Shown one piece after another: positions 24,614 to 37,134 of a stretch of DNA of 64,000 nt. How positions within the stretch are numbered: the first letter of the stretch is position 1; the number at the start of each line of letters is the position of its first letter. Below the pieces are notes generated by a model. The model was not told the DNA's origin, searched no databases, and was given only the letters and a program-made list of their open reading frames with translations. A program made the translations under genes and the position numbers. This DNA is from Epiperipatus broadwayi (taxonomy: Eukaryota > Onychophora > Udeonychophora > Euonychophora > Peripatidae): contig JAQFVV010012422.1 of the NCBI GenBank assembly GCA_028023455.1, positions 7,739,210-7,803,209 on the forward strand. The letters are read 5' to 3'.

Positions 24614-26283
24614 TTGAAGTTTCTTCTTTATACCTTTCCTTCTCTATCCAATATTTTTATATTTTCCCAATTAAACATAAGTTCATTGGTACATACATGG
24701 TCAAGATTTCTTCTTAAAGTTCTAAGTCCTTTGGTATACAAGACCCAGTCCTTTGTCAGGGATTCTAGATGTTTGGTGGAATTAATCAACAACATAAAAA
24801 TTGAAAGAACTGACTTACTGATAAGCTTTGATGTTGAAAGTTTATTTATGAATGTACCATGTGAAGAAGCATTGTCTATTGTAAGGAAAAGATTAAATGG
24901 TGATAATAGTTTACAAACCAGAACAGCTCTTCCTAATGATAGTAAATGGAATTATTAACATTCTGCATAAAAACAACCATCTTTCAATATAACTCAGAAT
25001 TCTTCCAACATAATCAAGGAATCACATGATCACATCTCCAATACTAGCACATAATTGTTTATAAACAAAGCAAAGCAAAACTCCATATAGTAGTGCCACC
25101 TGTGCTAAACAGAGTAATCAATGGATGCCTTGGCCACAAGCCAGAAACTAGTCTGGGGATATTGGATGAGTAGGCATTAGATAGGGATTTTATGCACAAG
25201 CCTTCTGGCATCCATTGATTACTCTGTTTAGCACATGTGGCACTACTATACAGAGTTTTGCTTTGCTTTGTTTAAAATCAAGGAATGGCTATGAGCTTAC
25301 CATTGTAACCCCTGATAAACAATATTTACATTGAAGAAATTGAAACCACAGCCATAAAAACTATTCCATATCTACCTAAGGTTTGGCTTTTATATGTAGA
25401 TGATGCATTTGTTGTATGGCCACATGGTGAAGTACTGCTACAAATTTTCTGGAAACACATCAATAACATACCCCCTTTGATTAAATTCACAATATAATCA
25501 GAACAAGAATTCTTAGATGTTCTTAGGACAAGACTCCCTCATGGCAAAATCAAAAGTACTGTTTACTGAAAACCCACAAAATACCTAGCCTATACATCCA
25601 ATCATACCATAAACACAAAACATGGAGTTATACTACCACTATGGAACAAAACAAAAGAAGTTTGTTCAGAAAAAGAAAAAATCTATATAAAACAAATGCT
25701 TTTGAAAAATGGTTATATATCAGCTGTTATTAAGAAAACCTTAAATAGACAACAAAAAGAACCATCCAAAAGAAAAAACAATTATTGGTACTACAGTGTA
25801 TTTATACATTCCAAAAATAGCAGACAAATTATGGAAAATCTGCAATCAGTATAACATCAGAATAGTTTTCCAGAACAATACCACACTATAAGGAATTCTA
25901 ACATCTACAAAGTCTAAACATGAAATGCTGAAAAGAAAAAACTGCATCTATGAAATGCCATATGAATGTGGAAGAACAAATATTGGTGAGACCAGTCATT
26001 CCATTGAAAAGTGCTTGCAAGATGATGATTAGAAGAGAGAAAACAGATGTGTCTAAGGTAGCAAACCATACAGTGCCCATGAACATATGCTCAATTGGGA
26101 AAATACAATAATGTTGGATAGAGAAGAAAAGGTACAAAAAAGAAAATTTAAAGAAGCTGCTCACATGACAATGGCAATCAGTCCTATAAACCAACCTAGT
26201 GTGACTATACATAATGTATGGAAACCATTAATCAACTTTGCTCTTAGGAAAAAGTGGAGAAATCAGGAGGAACCTCATAGATA
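24614..26283 (+). pseudogene. PLE reverse transcriptase and GIY-YIG endonuclease, broken
   Basis: Order of recognisable blocks: a fragment before motif A, motif A SFDVESLFMNVP (about 24825-24860), KRLNGDNSLQTRT, then a foldback insertion (25023-25275), then motif B around QGMAM, NNIYIEEIETTAIKT (25318-25362), the catalytic YVDD (25392-25403), EFLDVL (25507-25524), and a degraded GIY-YIG nuclease with YECG and NIGET (25960-25995), ending at WKPLINFALRKKW. The enzyme would copy PLE RNA at nicked target DNA. Several stops and frameshifts make it dead. It differs from the PLE pair at 51.7-58.7 kb. Confidence 0.85.
25023..25275. mobile_element. hammerhead foldback, family 1, inserted in PLE
   Basis: A 253-base element with inverted arms, left about 25070-25128 and right about 25208-25272 (shared GCAAAGCAAAACTC and GAGTAATCAATGGATGCC). 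It is flanked by an 11-base direct repeat AATCAAGGAAT at 25012-25022 and 25276-25286. Removing it and one repeat rejoins the PLE motif B region. The tip carries the 3' half of a hammerhead (stem II GGC/GCC, GAAAC, TAGTC), but CTGATGA is deleted. Confidence 0.88.
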
Positions 26284-26600
26284 AGTATATAAAATTCTTA
26301 CTGATTGTTGCCTTTGGCAGGATGGCTAACTTGATTAGAGTGCTAACTTAAAATTCAATACTCAAGAATCTAAGGGTCCTGGTTTGAATCCCATACTAGT
26401 ACTGTCACTGATAAGAAAACCAACACCCGAAGAAGAGAGGAGAATAATAACTCTCAAAATGTTGTGGATATACTAACCTGTTTGATGTGCTGTTACTAAC
26501 AGTTGAATGTATCTGGAATATTTAAATAAAGTTAAATTTTTTTAAAGACATTCAATACTCATATTAGATGATTGAAATAGTCCAATTTAAAAATACAAAT
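26284..26600 (+). mobile_element. PLE 3' terminal region with tRNA-like unit
   Basis: After the PLE stop and a roughly 40-base spacer comes a tRNA-like unit (26322-26396, B-box-like GGTTTGAATCC), then a body with ACCCGAAGAAGAGAGG, a stem and CTCTCAAAA, then the tail ending AGTCCAAT. The same tail occurs in the foldbacks at 22765, 43848 and 62691. Because the inverted fragment at 24361-24600 shows the same junction, the tRNA-like unit seems to be part of this PLE's end. Confidence 0.65.
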
Positions 26601-26884
26601 ATAAAACCATGTTTAGATGTTAGGTGGACTTTTTTTGCCAAGACCAAAAAAAAATGTGATACTATGATGACATCATGGAGAAAAGAATCTTACAAAAACT
26701 ATACAATAATAAAAAATGAGAAAATAAAATTGCTCTCATGTTCTTGCAGAATATTTTAAATGAAATCAAATCTACAAAAAAAAATGATAAAAATGTATCA
26801 TACGATTGAAAGATTGCAACATTGACATTGATATTATCAAATTCTAAATCATCATCTCTATTTTCAACTATTATTGATCTCTCC

Positions 26885-27120
26885 ACTAGCCTCTCTTCTC
26901 CACATCATCCCAGCATACTTCCTTATTTATTTCATCCACCTCACATGTGGTCTTTTTCTAGGTCTTTTATAGTCTCTCAGAATCCAGTTTAAGATTTGAA
27001 TTCCCTATATAGTATTATCTCTTCTAGCGATATGTTCAGCCTAGCTCCTCTTCAGTCACTTAATTCTTTCAATTCATGTATTTTATTTTCCATCTTTTCT
27101 TGTTACTCCTAGCAATAATT
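26885..27120 (-). pseudogene. RTE C-terminal fragment
   Basis: Minus-strand translation resembles the end of the RTE protein at 20320-20520: an ARRD-like block, then a stretch comparable to PRKRPLVRWMDEI (here HVRWMDEI-like around VDEINKEVCWDD). Frameshifted and short; no upstream domains. Confidence 0.6.
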
Positions 27121-28110
27121 ATATATAATTATAAAGAAATTTCGTAAAAAAAAGTCTTTATCTGGAACCCTGGGATTTTTCGCATTTTCTAATTTTGGTT
27201 GCCAAATACTGTCATGATCGATGATAATAAATATTATTGCCTTTGGGACACATTAGGGACAATTTACTTCTGTCTATCATATTAAAAATTAAAAAAAAGG
27301 TGAGCGTTTATACATTTAAATTATAATTATTTATAAATTATTTATACATTTAAATTTATAAAATAAATTTTGCATATATATATTATAACCTACACTCCCA
27401 ACACTGCTCATAAAGATTACATGAGCGAAATGCCCAGGCACCAGTTCTATTAATGAATAGAACAATATAACAAAAGATATAATAAAATTATTACAGAGAC
27501 TCTATATTTAAGTTTATGTTCAGCTCAGCTCAGTGGGAGGCTATAGGCAGTTCATAATATATATGATAATAAATGAATAAAAGAAGAAATATTATAAAAT
27601 ATTCAATATAATGTAAATTCCTTTGTTAATTAATTGTATGATAAAGAATCATAATGTTTACTTAGTACAGTCTATTAAAATATACTTTAAACTTAATTTC
27701 TTCCTTCATCCAAATATAACATATATCAGCTTGCTATAATTATAATACTAAACATTTCTATGACTTGGCATATCACAATCTAAACATCTACTTTAATGCC
27801 AATCAAGAAATAAACAATAAGATCTCAAGGAATTTAACAAACACAGTTGAATAAAATAAACTACATTCGCCCATAAGTTATAATTCTAAAGTATGATAAA
27901 AATGTAATGAAACAAATTGACTAAAATATTCTACCGTGTTTCAATGATAAGATAATGACAGAAATAGGGTATTTTAATTTTATATCATCATCTAACAACT
28001 ATACTAACTTGGCAATCTTTCTAATACATTTATCCAGTGGCAAATGTTTCTTATAATGTTTGGATTAAGAAAAATAATATTGTCAGACACCAGCAGATTT
28101 AATATTATAA

Positions 28111-28184
28111 CTCTAAAATAATATATCTATTTTATGATAGATTTATGCTCTAAAATAATATATCTATTTTATGATAGATTTATG
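28111..28184. repeat. 37-base tandem duplication
   Basis: The unit starting CTCTAAAATAATATATC occurs twice in a row (28111-28147 and 28148-28184) with no mismatch seen. Confidence 0.9.
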
Positions 28185-29112
28185 AAATGTGGAGATGTGG
28201 AAATGAAAAACACGAATGTATACAATAATAACTCCAGACACAATTTTAAGATTTTAAACAAATAAAATAAATCATTTATTACAATAAAATAAATTTGGTT
28301 TAACATATTTAGAATTGGACTGCTTGTCCTACAGATTTTTAAATTATCAAATAAACTTTAAGCATCAGTTTGGGATTATCCCTATTATCAAAGCAAATTA
28401 ACAACAAAACAAATATTCTGACTTCGAACACATGCTTTGCCTACATGTTTCATCTACATGACACTAAATAAACAACATGTTATATTATTAACACATGAAA
28501 AAAAATACTTTTGAGAGGATATTACCATTGATTAATAAAATAAATCAAATTAATTATATTTGGCTCTCAACCAAGCAACTTTCTCTAATTGACTAAATAA
28601 TCACTTTCAATTACGAATACCTTTCATGCATAGCAACAAAATCATGTTCATTCTGATGATTTGATGATTTATAACCTTTATTTAAATAAATACACTGTAG
28701 TTTAAAATATCTATTTCCCGTTTTAATCTCAATAACTTTATACTTCTATTTAAATGAATGTAATGTATTTCAAAACATTTATTTCTCATTTTAATCTCAA
28801 AACTCTATACTTTATATACGCGATATTATTTATATTATGCATGTGTGTGCGTGTATCAAGCAACAATGATAGAAAATAATCCTTTCTACAAATTCCCCAT
28901 TAATTAAGAAAATATCATACAATTACTTTATTTCGGACAATGTTGTAATTCATCAATAAAATAAGACACTAATATTATATCAAGAATTAATTTAACAATT
29001 TATCTGGCCACATACTAATTAACACAGAGCTATATTTTCATGATTATACAGACTATACGTTATAAGGGAAACCGACATGAGGAGCAGATAAACTCTTACT
29101 GAACACTTCTAC

Positions 29113-29335
29113 AATAATTCATCTGATTCTAAATACACTGTTGGTGGGGAACCTTTTCCTCATCACCAAAAATATAAGAAAAACATCACATAACTTCCTA
29201 AACATCATTTAATCATACTTCAATAATAATTCATCTACTTCTAAATACACTACTGGTGGGGAACTTTTTCCCTCATCACCAGGGCTCTAAGAAAACATCA
29301 CTTAACTTTGAAAAATATCATTTAATCATATGCAT
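29113..29335. repeat. about 113-base tandem duplication
   Basis: Two diverged copies share AATTCATCT, CTAAATACACT, GGTGGGGAAC, CTCATCACCA and CATTTAATCATA in the same order and spacing. Confidence 0.8.
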
Positions 29336-32239
29336 ATAATATAAACTAGGCTCTACTCATGGAAAAACATATACTAAATAAGCAAAATCTTTTATCCCTA
29401 CAAGCATTATAATGCAATCAGATTTCTTTCCATTCTCAAAGCTTTTCTAAATATCGAACATTATAAATACACGCTGGCAGATAAATACATACAGATAACA
29501 TACTAATCCGTTCCACTCAGTAGAATACGACAGCATCCGAAATTGATACATAAAAATATTCACAAACTGAACTTTATCAAAGAAATGTCATAATTTTGCA
29601 AAACAGACACACACCCGTGAATAAAAGTATATAAAAAATTAACTCTAAATTACACACTATGCAGGCAGCATGGTAATTAAATATTGCATCAAGGTATAAC
29701 TTTTAATTCAGAATAAACTTTAGGTTACTTTTTTAAAATTTAATGGTTATAATTATTACAAATGAACTTTCTTTCATATCTAGCAAACTATTTCTATTAT
29801 ACCTTTGTTGATTTAAAAAAGAACAAAGTTCTCACTTTGAGATAATAAAGTACACAAAATAAATATAAACTTCTCTAATAATATATTTAAAAAAATATTT
29901 ATTTCTTTTACCTTTGTAAAAGAACAATAAGACCTATTTGTACACAATCAATTTTTACCAGCGTATTCCTCATTTGGATATGCTTCGGAGATGGTCTTGA
30001 AGGTCAAAATAACCCAAATTATCAATAAAACATAATAATAAGTAAGCATATTATCAATAATATACATTAATAATGACAAGCAATAAAAACAAAATAAAGA
30101 AACAAAAGTTATTTGTTTTGTAACTTAAAATAAGAGTTCACTTGCAAAGCTCTGCTCTGGGTTTATGAAGCAATATGGGACACATTCCAAACTGAATTTA
30201 AATAAAATAAACTTCTGCAGGATAACTTAAAAAGTATAATCATAACTTGAATCTGACCCAGCACCTCCAGTGTTCATAGCATATCTATTTGAGGTACCAA
30301 ATCACACACACAAGCAATTAATTTCTCCTTTATTATACTGAAAATATAAGACATTCTCCGTTGTAATGCTAAATCAAATACGCAATTGTTCTTAGTAGTT
30401 TTCTTGAATAGCATTTAACACTTTATAGTCCATTATACGCACGGTTTATTCTTAAATATTGTCAATTAAGATACCATGGTTCCTTAGTAATTCCACAATT
30501 AATAATACTTTGTTTTATATTCCATCTTTATCGAAGAGAACAAAAATTACCCGCATTTCTATTCTTCCATTCGATCTCAGCAAATACTTAATTTGAAGGA
30601 ACTCATGTTTTATTTTCTTCATTTAAAATACATATTATTTCCAGAAATACCAGATAAATAAATACTGTTATCTCTTTATGGTGAATTTGAACATGGCATG
30701 ATTTATCAAAATATGTGTATTCTTAATTCTATGTTTAATCCTCACAAAAACATAACACGGGAAAATAGTGAAGAATTAAAATATATTCTGTAAAATAGTT
30801 CTGCATGCGTTTCCCAGATATATTAAAATACACACGTTGGTTAGTGATACAATAATAATATTCATGCAATTTATACTTATTTAAAATGACAATTAAATGA
30901 AGTAGTGTAGACTGAATTTTATCAACATACATTTTTAAAAAAGCAATAGTTATGATAAGGTTAATTTAAAAACGTTTAAATCGAGGAGAGCAAAGTAAAC
31001 TGTGTACCTTTTGAAAATTTAGAATTCCATTTTAGTTAACTCTTCCCATAATAAATTTCTTAAGATCCTTTCGATGTTTTACTCCAAAGTCTTTTTTAAA
31101 ATCAATTTGACTTCAGCAACTGGTTTTTAATTTTCACAATAAAAAATGAGCCACTGTTTTCTGGCTACAATTACATTAGATAATATGCAAATTTTTCACT
31201 GGAGATCTTTGTTAAATAGCTCTCTTTAGCAAAAAAGGTCATTTTTCTTCACAAGGTTACTCCCACGCTTCCTTTCTATCTAAGCTAATTACATATTCAA
31301 AAAAAAATATTTTCAAAAAAAAAACCATTTTGATTAAATCAAGACAAAAAAATAATAAAATAAATAGCTTTTACAAACTTGAAAGAAAAATGAATATTAA
31401 TTAACTATTAAACAAAAATGATTAATAATTTATTTAATTTGTAAAATAATCCATTGATTCAACTATCTATTAATCATTGGAAAGAAATATATATTTGTTA
31501 AATTATTTAAGATAATTACTGTAATTTAAATGTTTTTATTGTACATGTACTATAGTTTGCTGTTATTAAAAGATGAAAATGAAATGAAACATAATACAGA
31601 CATACATGCATGCACATGTACTGCAACCTAAATATTAAACTATCCTAACTAAATATAATTGAAATGGCTATTAACTGTTGACAAAAGGATAAGTACTAAT
31701 GAATAAAGGATTTTGAAACCATTCAACCAAATATTACAATAACATAAAATAACTTTGCATTTTCCTGCCCAAATATACCAATTCCTATAATAACAACCCC
31801 TCTCTCTGGCATTAAATACTTCACTAACCACAATAATAATAATGAATACTTATAAAGTGGTCAATCAACTGCATAAGCAACCCATATCTAAGCTTTAAAC
31901 AATCTCCAGCAAAAAAAATTTAAAATTCTAAGGCTATTTCATTTTTTTTTAATATAATATAATTATTCAATGCAGATACAAAGTATGTCAATTCCTTGTG
32001 CCCATTCAGATGGTCACTATATATATATATGTTGATATGCTTTACGAAATGTGTATTTTTTTTTCTATGATTCTGATTTTCTTGTTAACCTTAATACACC
32101 ATAATCTTAGCTGATTTTACTGATATTTAATGCTGTTTTGAATTCTTATTGGTCAATCATGCTTAATATGGAATACTTCTTCTAAACTTCATTAATTATA
32201 TGTAAATATCATAGAAACAAAAATTACATATTTTATAAA

Positions 32240-32339
<100 letters not shown>

Positions 32340-32464
32340 GTTGTTGTCAAGTCAACCTACTTTTAACAATAAAGATGGAATATATATATATTACATATAA
32401 TTAACAAAGTTTAAAAGAAGTATGTAAGTTTATACAAATTCTAAACGATTATTAAATAGACCAA

Positions 32465-33560
32465 GTTAGATTACTTGGTGACATTAAGAAGTTTAACATG
32501 TCAGTGTGGCAGAGTGAGTCCATATCTCCAAAACTTTACATTAGTTTTACAATAAAACCTTTTGCAAATTAAAATGTCAAAGCTAAGAGAATAAAAATAA
32601 AAAGATTATTTATATCAACTAGATTTTATAAACACGGTAGTAGTTTTTGCAAATAATGCTTTAGGAATTCAATAAAATTTACAATACTTTATCAAATGAA
32701 GCAAGATAGGACTAAAAGTGAATAGTAAAAAATAATAAAGTAATATGATTGACAAATAAAAGTTGATAATAATAAATTAGAAGTCGCAACTACAAATTCT
32801 GTGGTCAGAGTGTTAATACAAATCTAAAAATAGGAATGAAATTATTTGGTACGTATCATATATTAAATATATTAATTGCATTATGTTGTATATTTTTAAT
32901 ATACAGTAAAATATATTCATTTACTAAAGACATTGTATGGGATTTAAGCATGAATTATGGCATAATGCATGTTCTGTCTCAAATATGTGAATTTGGTCAA
33001 GTTTTTGCTGTTTGCCATTTTCTAAAGTATGAAATGAGAAGTCCTTCAGTTAATCTGATAAAATAAGGAATTAGTTTTTAAAAAATAGCTGATGAAATTA
33101 ATAATAAAAAAATTTGAATGGAGTGCTTGTGGTAAAATTCACTTGATATCAAAACAAAAAATCTTGAAAATGAAGCTTTTTAAATGCATGTCATATCATT
33201 GCTTCTATATAAATCTGGGATTTCGGTGCTTAATAGCAAACCAGTGCAGAGACTTCAGACACTGAAACATGGAGAATGGTATGGTGAGAATATCAGGAAA
33301 GAGTTAAAAGTAAAATACATGACAAAAGCATAAAGTATTATTGCATAATTGAAAGAATTAGCTATGTTAAATTAGGGATTAGAAAACATAATGGTAGATG
33401 AAACTAAAAGATTGCAAAAAAAATATGGAAAGAGATTTAAGATGGATAAGTGAAATAGGAAAGAAATTTTCTGAAATAATGTCGAATAGAGAGCAATAAG
33501 TATTGATTTAAAAATGAAAATGACTTATCCCTCAGCATATTGATTATAGTTGAAGTGATA
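32465..33560 (+). pseudogene. decayed RTE reverse transcriptase relic
   Basis: Weak but ordered similarity to the RTE copy at 19.6-20.5 kb: SISPKL near 32520, the region after the FADD motif near 32640-32700, DNNKLEV near 32768, then after an insertion ADEINNK (33086), NSKPVQRLQTLKH (33225-33265) and a final RLQKKYGKRF-like block. Nearly every block is in a different frame, so this is an old copy. The segment 32836-33080 has no RTE match. Confidence 0.65.
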
Positions 33561-33564
33561 GTAA

Positions 33565-34280
33565 TAATGATGAATCACAGATTGGTATATAGTTCATGGT
33601 TTGTATTGACCACCTTCTCAAAATCAAAGGTGATTAATTATTTTAATCCCAAAGCAATGAAGCACACCAAGCAAGAATTATCCAAAACCAGCTAATAAGA
33701 CTTCACTAATATATAGGATGGTCCAAACCAGTAATATTATTGTTGGATTTTAAAAAATAAAATTTGTTTTGAAATCTAGCAGTAACTCTATTTTTTACAG
33801 TATAATTCTTTACTTATTTAACCAAATTATTGGATTGAATGTTCAGAAAAGTGATTTATATTTAAGTAGTAAAACTATGTCTTGATTTAAGGTTAAAACT
33901 TACTTATTTAAAAATTTGTATACATTGTCTGTGAGCAACTTATCTATAGATAATGGTAAAAGATAATGTGAGAAAAAAAATCACTGCAAAGAAATAAACT
34001 TAAAGTGTACGAATATTATTTCACAGCTATATTTAAATACATATCCAGAACTTTAATGGAGTCACTTTTTTTACAACTGGTAATTGTATTGACCAGTAGA
34101 AAGAAGTTATTGTTGGAGTTTTGCATCTCACCTCCAAATAGTATCAGCAATTTATTCAGGGAGTTTGTTTCAAAAAAGATTTTTTGATCACATGATCACT
34201 ATTTCCTATGCCTATTCAAGCTGTGAAGCAGTAATGTGATGATGTGATGTGATGTACTGTAGCTTTTCCTTAAACGAAGT
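33565..34280. other. AT-rich DNA, no gene recognised
   Basis: No supported feature. Confidence 0.45.
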
Positions 34281-34284
34281 CAAG

Positions 34285-34610
34285 AATCTCTCAGCAAACT
34301 CTCTACATAGTAGTGTCACCCAGTGTCAAGTCTTAGCAATCAATATATGCAAAAAAGTTTATGCATAAAATCCTTATCTAGTGTCTACTCATCCAATATC
34401 CCCAGATTCGTTTCTAGCTTGTATGTTTCATGAGTGAGAAGCCTTGATAAAAGGCGGCTGCTGGAAGATTGCATTAGATCCTCAGATCTAGGTGCAGTGC
34501 TCTCAGATACAAGACTTCTGACAAATGAAAGCCACAAGCTAGAAACTAGTCTAGGAATATAATATGAGTAGTCACTAAATAAAGATTTTATGCACAAAAT
34601 TTCAAATATA
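34285..34610. mobile_element. hammerhead foldback, family 1, decayed
   Basis: Inverted arms share CATAAAATCTTTAT-like and ACTCAT blocks with the copies at 25.0 and 51.0 kb. Unlike those, both arms keep a hammerhead remnant. On the plus strand AGCCACAAGCT and GAAACTAGTC are at about 34541-34562, after a damaged first box. On the minus strand, in the left arm (34390-34432), a CATGA-like box, AAGCTA and GAAAC survive. This suggests that the ancestral element held two ribozymes in opposite orientation. The short minus-strand frame here is not a gene. Confidence 0.7.
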
Positions 34611-34849
34611 TCTCCCTAATTGTTAAAATCCCCCCTCCCCATTTTCTTTTATTAATACTATTGATTCTAAAAAAAACTGTAATTTACAATCTTCTTCAGC
34701 TTATGAATTCATTCTTCATAATTTTTAAAATCACAATCCTTAAATTGTTTTCAAGATATTACTAAATCTATTCAATGCAACCATATTACTTATTCTCATT
34801 CATCACTGTCAACCCTGTTATCAATTTCATTTTTCAAATACATCTAATT

Positions 34850-35330
34850 CTACTAATAGAAAAATTATGATCACTTTTATAACCTTTTTTTCTTTATTAA
34901 ACATTTAATTTATTTTTATTATCTTTTTTAATTCTTCTTTATCTGTCAGCATATAATCATATCCTCTCCATCATATACTTTATAGATGAAATTCCCAATT
35001 TTTAATCCATCTTTCTACTACAACCTTTCTATCTCATCAATTTCATTTTTATGACCATTTATGTCACCAACAATCAATATTTACAGTTTCTCTTTACAAA
35101 ACTTATTTCTATCCAATTAAAAACATTCTCAAATATTCTCATTCTACTCTTTTTCATCATCTCCATTTCCAGTAGCTAAATATACTGCACTATCCATTCA
35201 TTTTTCTTAGCCTAGTTTCAATCTGACCCACTTTTCTAAGTTATATCTTTAACAATAAATCTTTCTACTCCCTCCTTTCTTATCTTCACACTTTTATCTA
35301 TTGCCTACTTACATTTCTAAAGGTGGAGAG
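34850..35330 (-). pseudogene. possible LINE endonuclease relic
   Basis: Minus-strand translation contains LIVGDINGH, followed about 20 residues later by KDGLKIGNF. This resembles the catalytic GDxN block and the following NNLKIGNT-like block of LINE apurinic endonucleases. Stops are frequent and flanking blocks are unclear. Chance similarity is possible. Confidence 0.35.
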
Positions 35331-35334
35331 AGGA

Positions 35335-36980
35335 AGGGTTTTTAACCTATCAATGTTTCTCTACCACTATTAACAGATCTAATTGTGTCATATAATACTC
35401 ATACAACTTTTTTCACTTATTCATATCCCTATTTTTTGTATATTTATAAAACCAAGTTTTATATTAGCATTTTAGGCTCTGTTTTGAGGCATCCTCTATT
35501 TTAAAAAAAATGTATATCTTATATCCTTCATACTATACATTTTCACATATTTAAAAATTGAATCACATTATTTTCACACAAACAAAATTTATCCCACTAT
35601 TTGTATCCGGCCATTCCCATTCTCGAAACTCGTAATCATATTTTCAAAACACCTTATAATTTTTTAGTACCACTAGTTTACAACATCAATTGCTACCATC
35701 AACATTTTGACATTAATATCTGTTTATTTTTACTAGCAATTTAACAATATCTAAAATCCCAGCACATGGATACATCTTGCATTCTTCTTTTTATTTTTTT
35801 GAGTTTATGTCTACATTCCTTAATCATCATATCTTCCAATAATACCCTTTTCCTACTTTTACACATTTATTTCTCTCAGCAGCATATTCTTATCAGATAG
35901 TTAATCCCTTTCTTCTACATGCATTTTTCCTCTAATCCATTGGTTTTTTTATATATATTTAATCCATTGTTTCCAGGTTTATTCCTTTCTTATATCACTA
36001 TTCAACAATATTGTCAATGTCAGAATTTGAACTTAATTTCTCAATTATTGAACATTTCTTAAATGATAAATTATCAAAATCGAAAATTGAAGATAAAATA
36101 GTTGAAGTTATAACCATGATTTATCTAATTTAGATTTCCTAGATGTGTATTAAATGTACTGCCATCTTATGGCCAAGTAAAGAAAGATATGTTTATTATT
36201 ATTTATTTAGGTATCCTCTCTATCAAGCTTGCCAGCCATTTTTTTTTAATTGTACAGTTTCAGAGTGGCTGACAAGAAGCCATCATATTTAATATTTACA
36301 GGTTATTATTATTATTATTAAAAAAAGAAAAATGTTTGCAAAAATTAATTATAATATTGTCCTTATTTATTATTATTATTTATATATTAAGTCAAATCAT
36401 AAATATAAAAATAAAAAATATATATATAATGTAAACTATCATATCATGTCCATTAATGCAGACTTCAAATTATTAATATAAAAATAAAATATATATATGA
36501 AATATCTTTATGTGGATTATTTATAATAAATGGTAACTGAGGATTATTTATGTCAGCAACATGCAATCGCTTCTGAATGAAATTTATAATCAATGTTTTT
36601 TTTTTAATTTAAAAACTAAATCATAATAAAATAAAATTGAAAAAAAAAATCACATAAACAAATACTTGTAGAGCTCCTAAAACTATATAATTAAAACAAA
36701 ATGGCTGCCAAGCTTGGTAGACAGGATAATACATAAGTACTTTTATTTATTAAATTTATCTATTTAATTGCTGTTTTTAAGACAGGTAACACTACTGATT
36801 CATATGTAAGAAAAAATTAACAAAGCATAGAGCATAATATCTTATTATATTTAACATATACAAAGTGAGTTAACAGTAGATTTATAACTTTTTCTTTATT
36901 ATGAATTTTTAATGAAAAACTATTTAATTAGTCAAATCAGATATCACATGACCTAATTTAATAAGCTTGTATTTACAAAT
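35335..36980. other. AT-rich DNA, no gene recognised
   Basis: Short TTA-rich runs near 36305 and 36370; nothing else supported. Confidence 0.45.
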
Positions 36981-36984
36981 GTTA

Positions 36985-37130
36985 TAATAGAGCTCGCAAA
37001 AGAAGCTCTTAACAAGCTTTGCAGAATATCCTCCAGACCGGTTTCTGAGGAAGCCAGTAGCAGAAACAGGTCTGGGGTTAGGGATATTCTGCAAAGCTTG
37101 TTAAGAGCCTATTTTGTGAGCTCTATAAAT
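36985..37130. repeat. hairpin with hammerhead-like tip
   Basis: Arms of about 58 bases (shared CTCTTAACAAGCTTTGCAGA) enclose a tip with CTGAGGA (from 37045), a short stem and GAAACAGGTCTGGGG on the plus strand. The other strand holds GAAACCGGTCTGGAGG. The palindrome ACCGGT sits where family 1 has ACTAGT. Stem I of the plus motif is not paired, so it is a half or merged ribozyme remnant. Confidence 0.7.
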
Positions 37131-37134
37131 AATA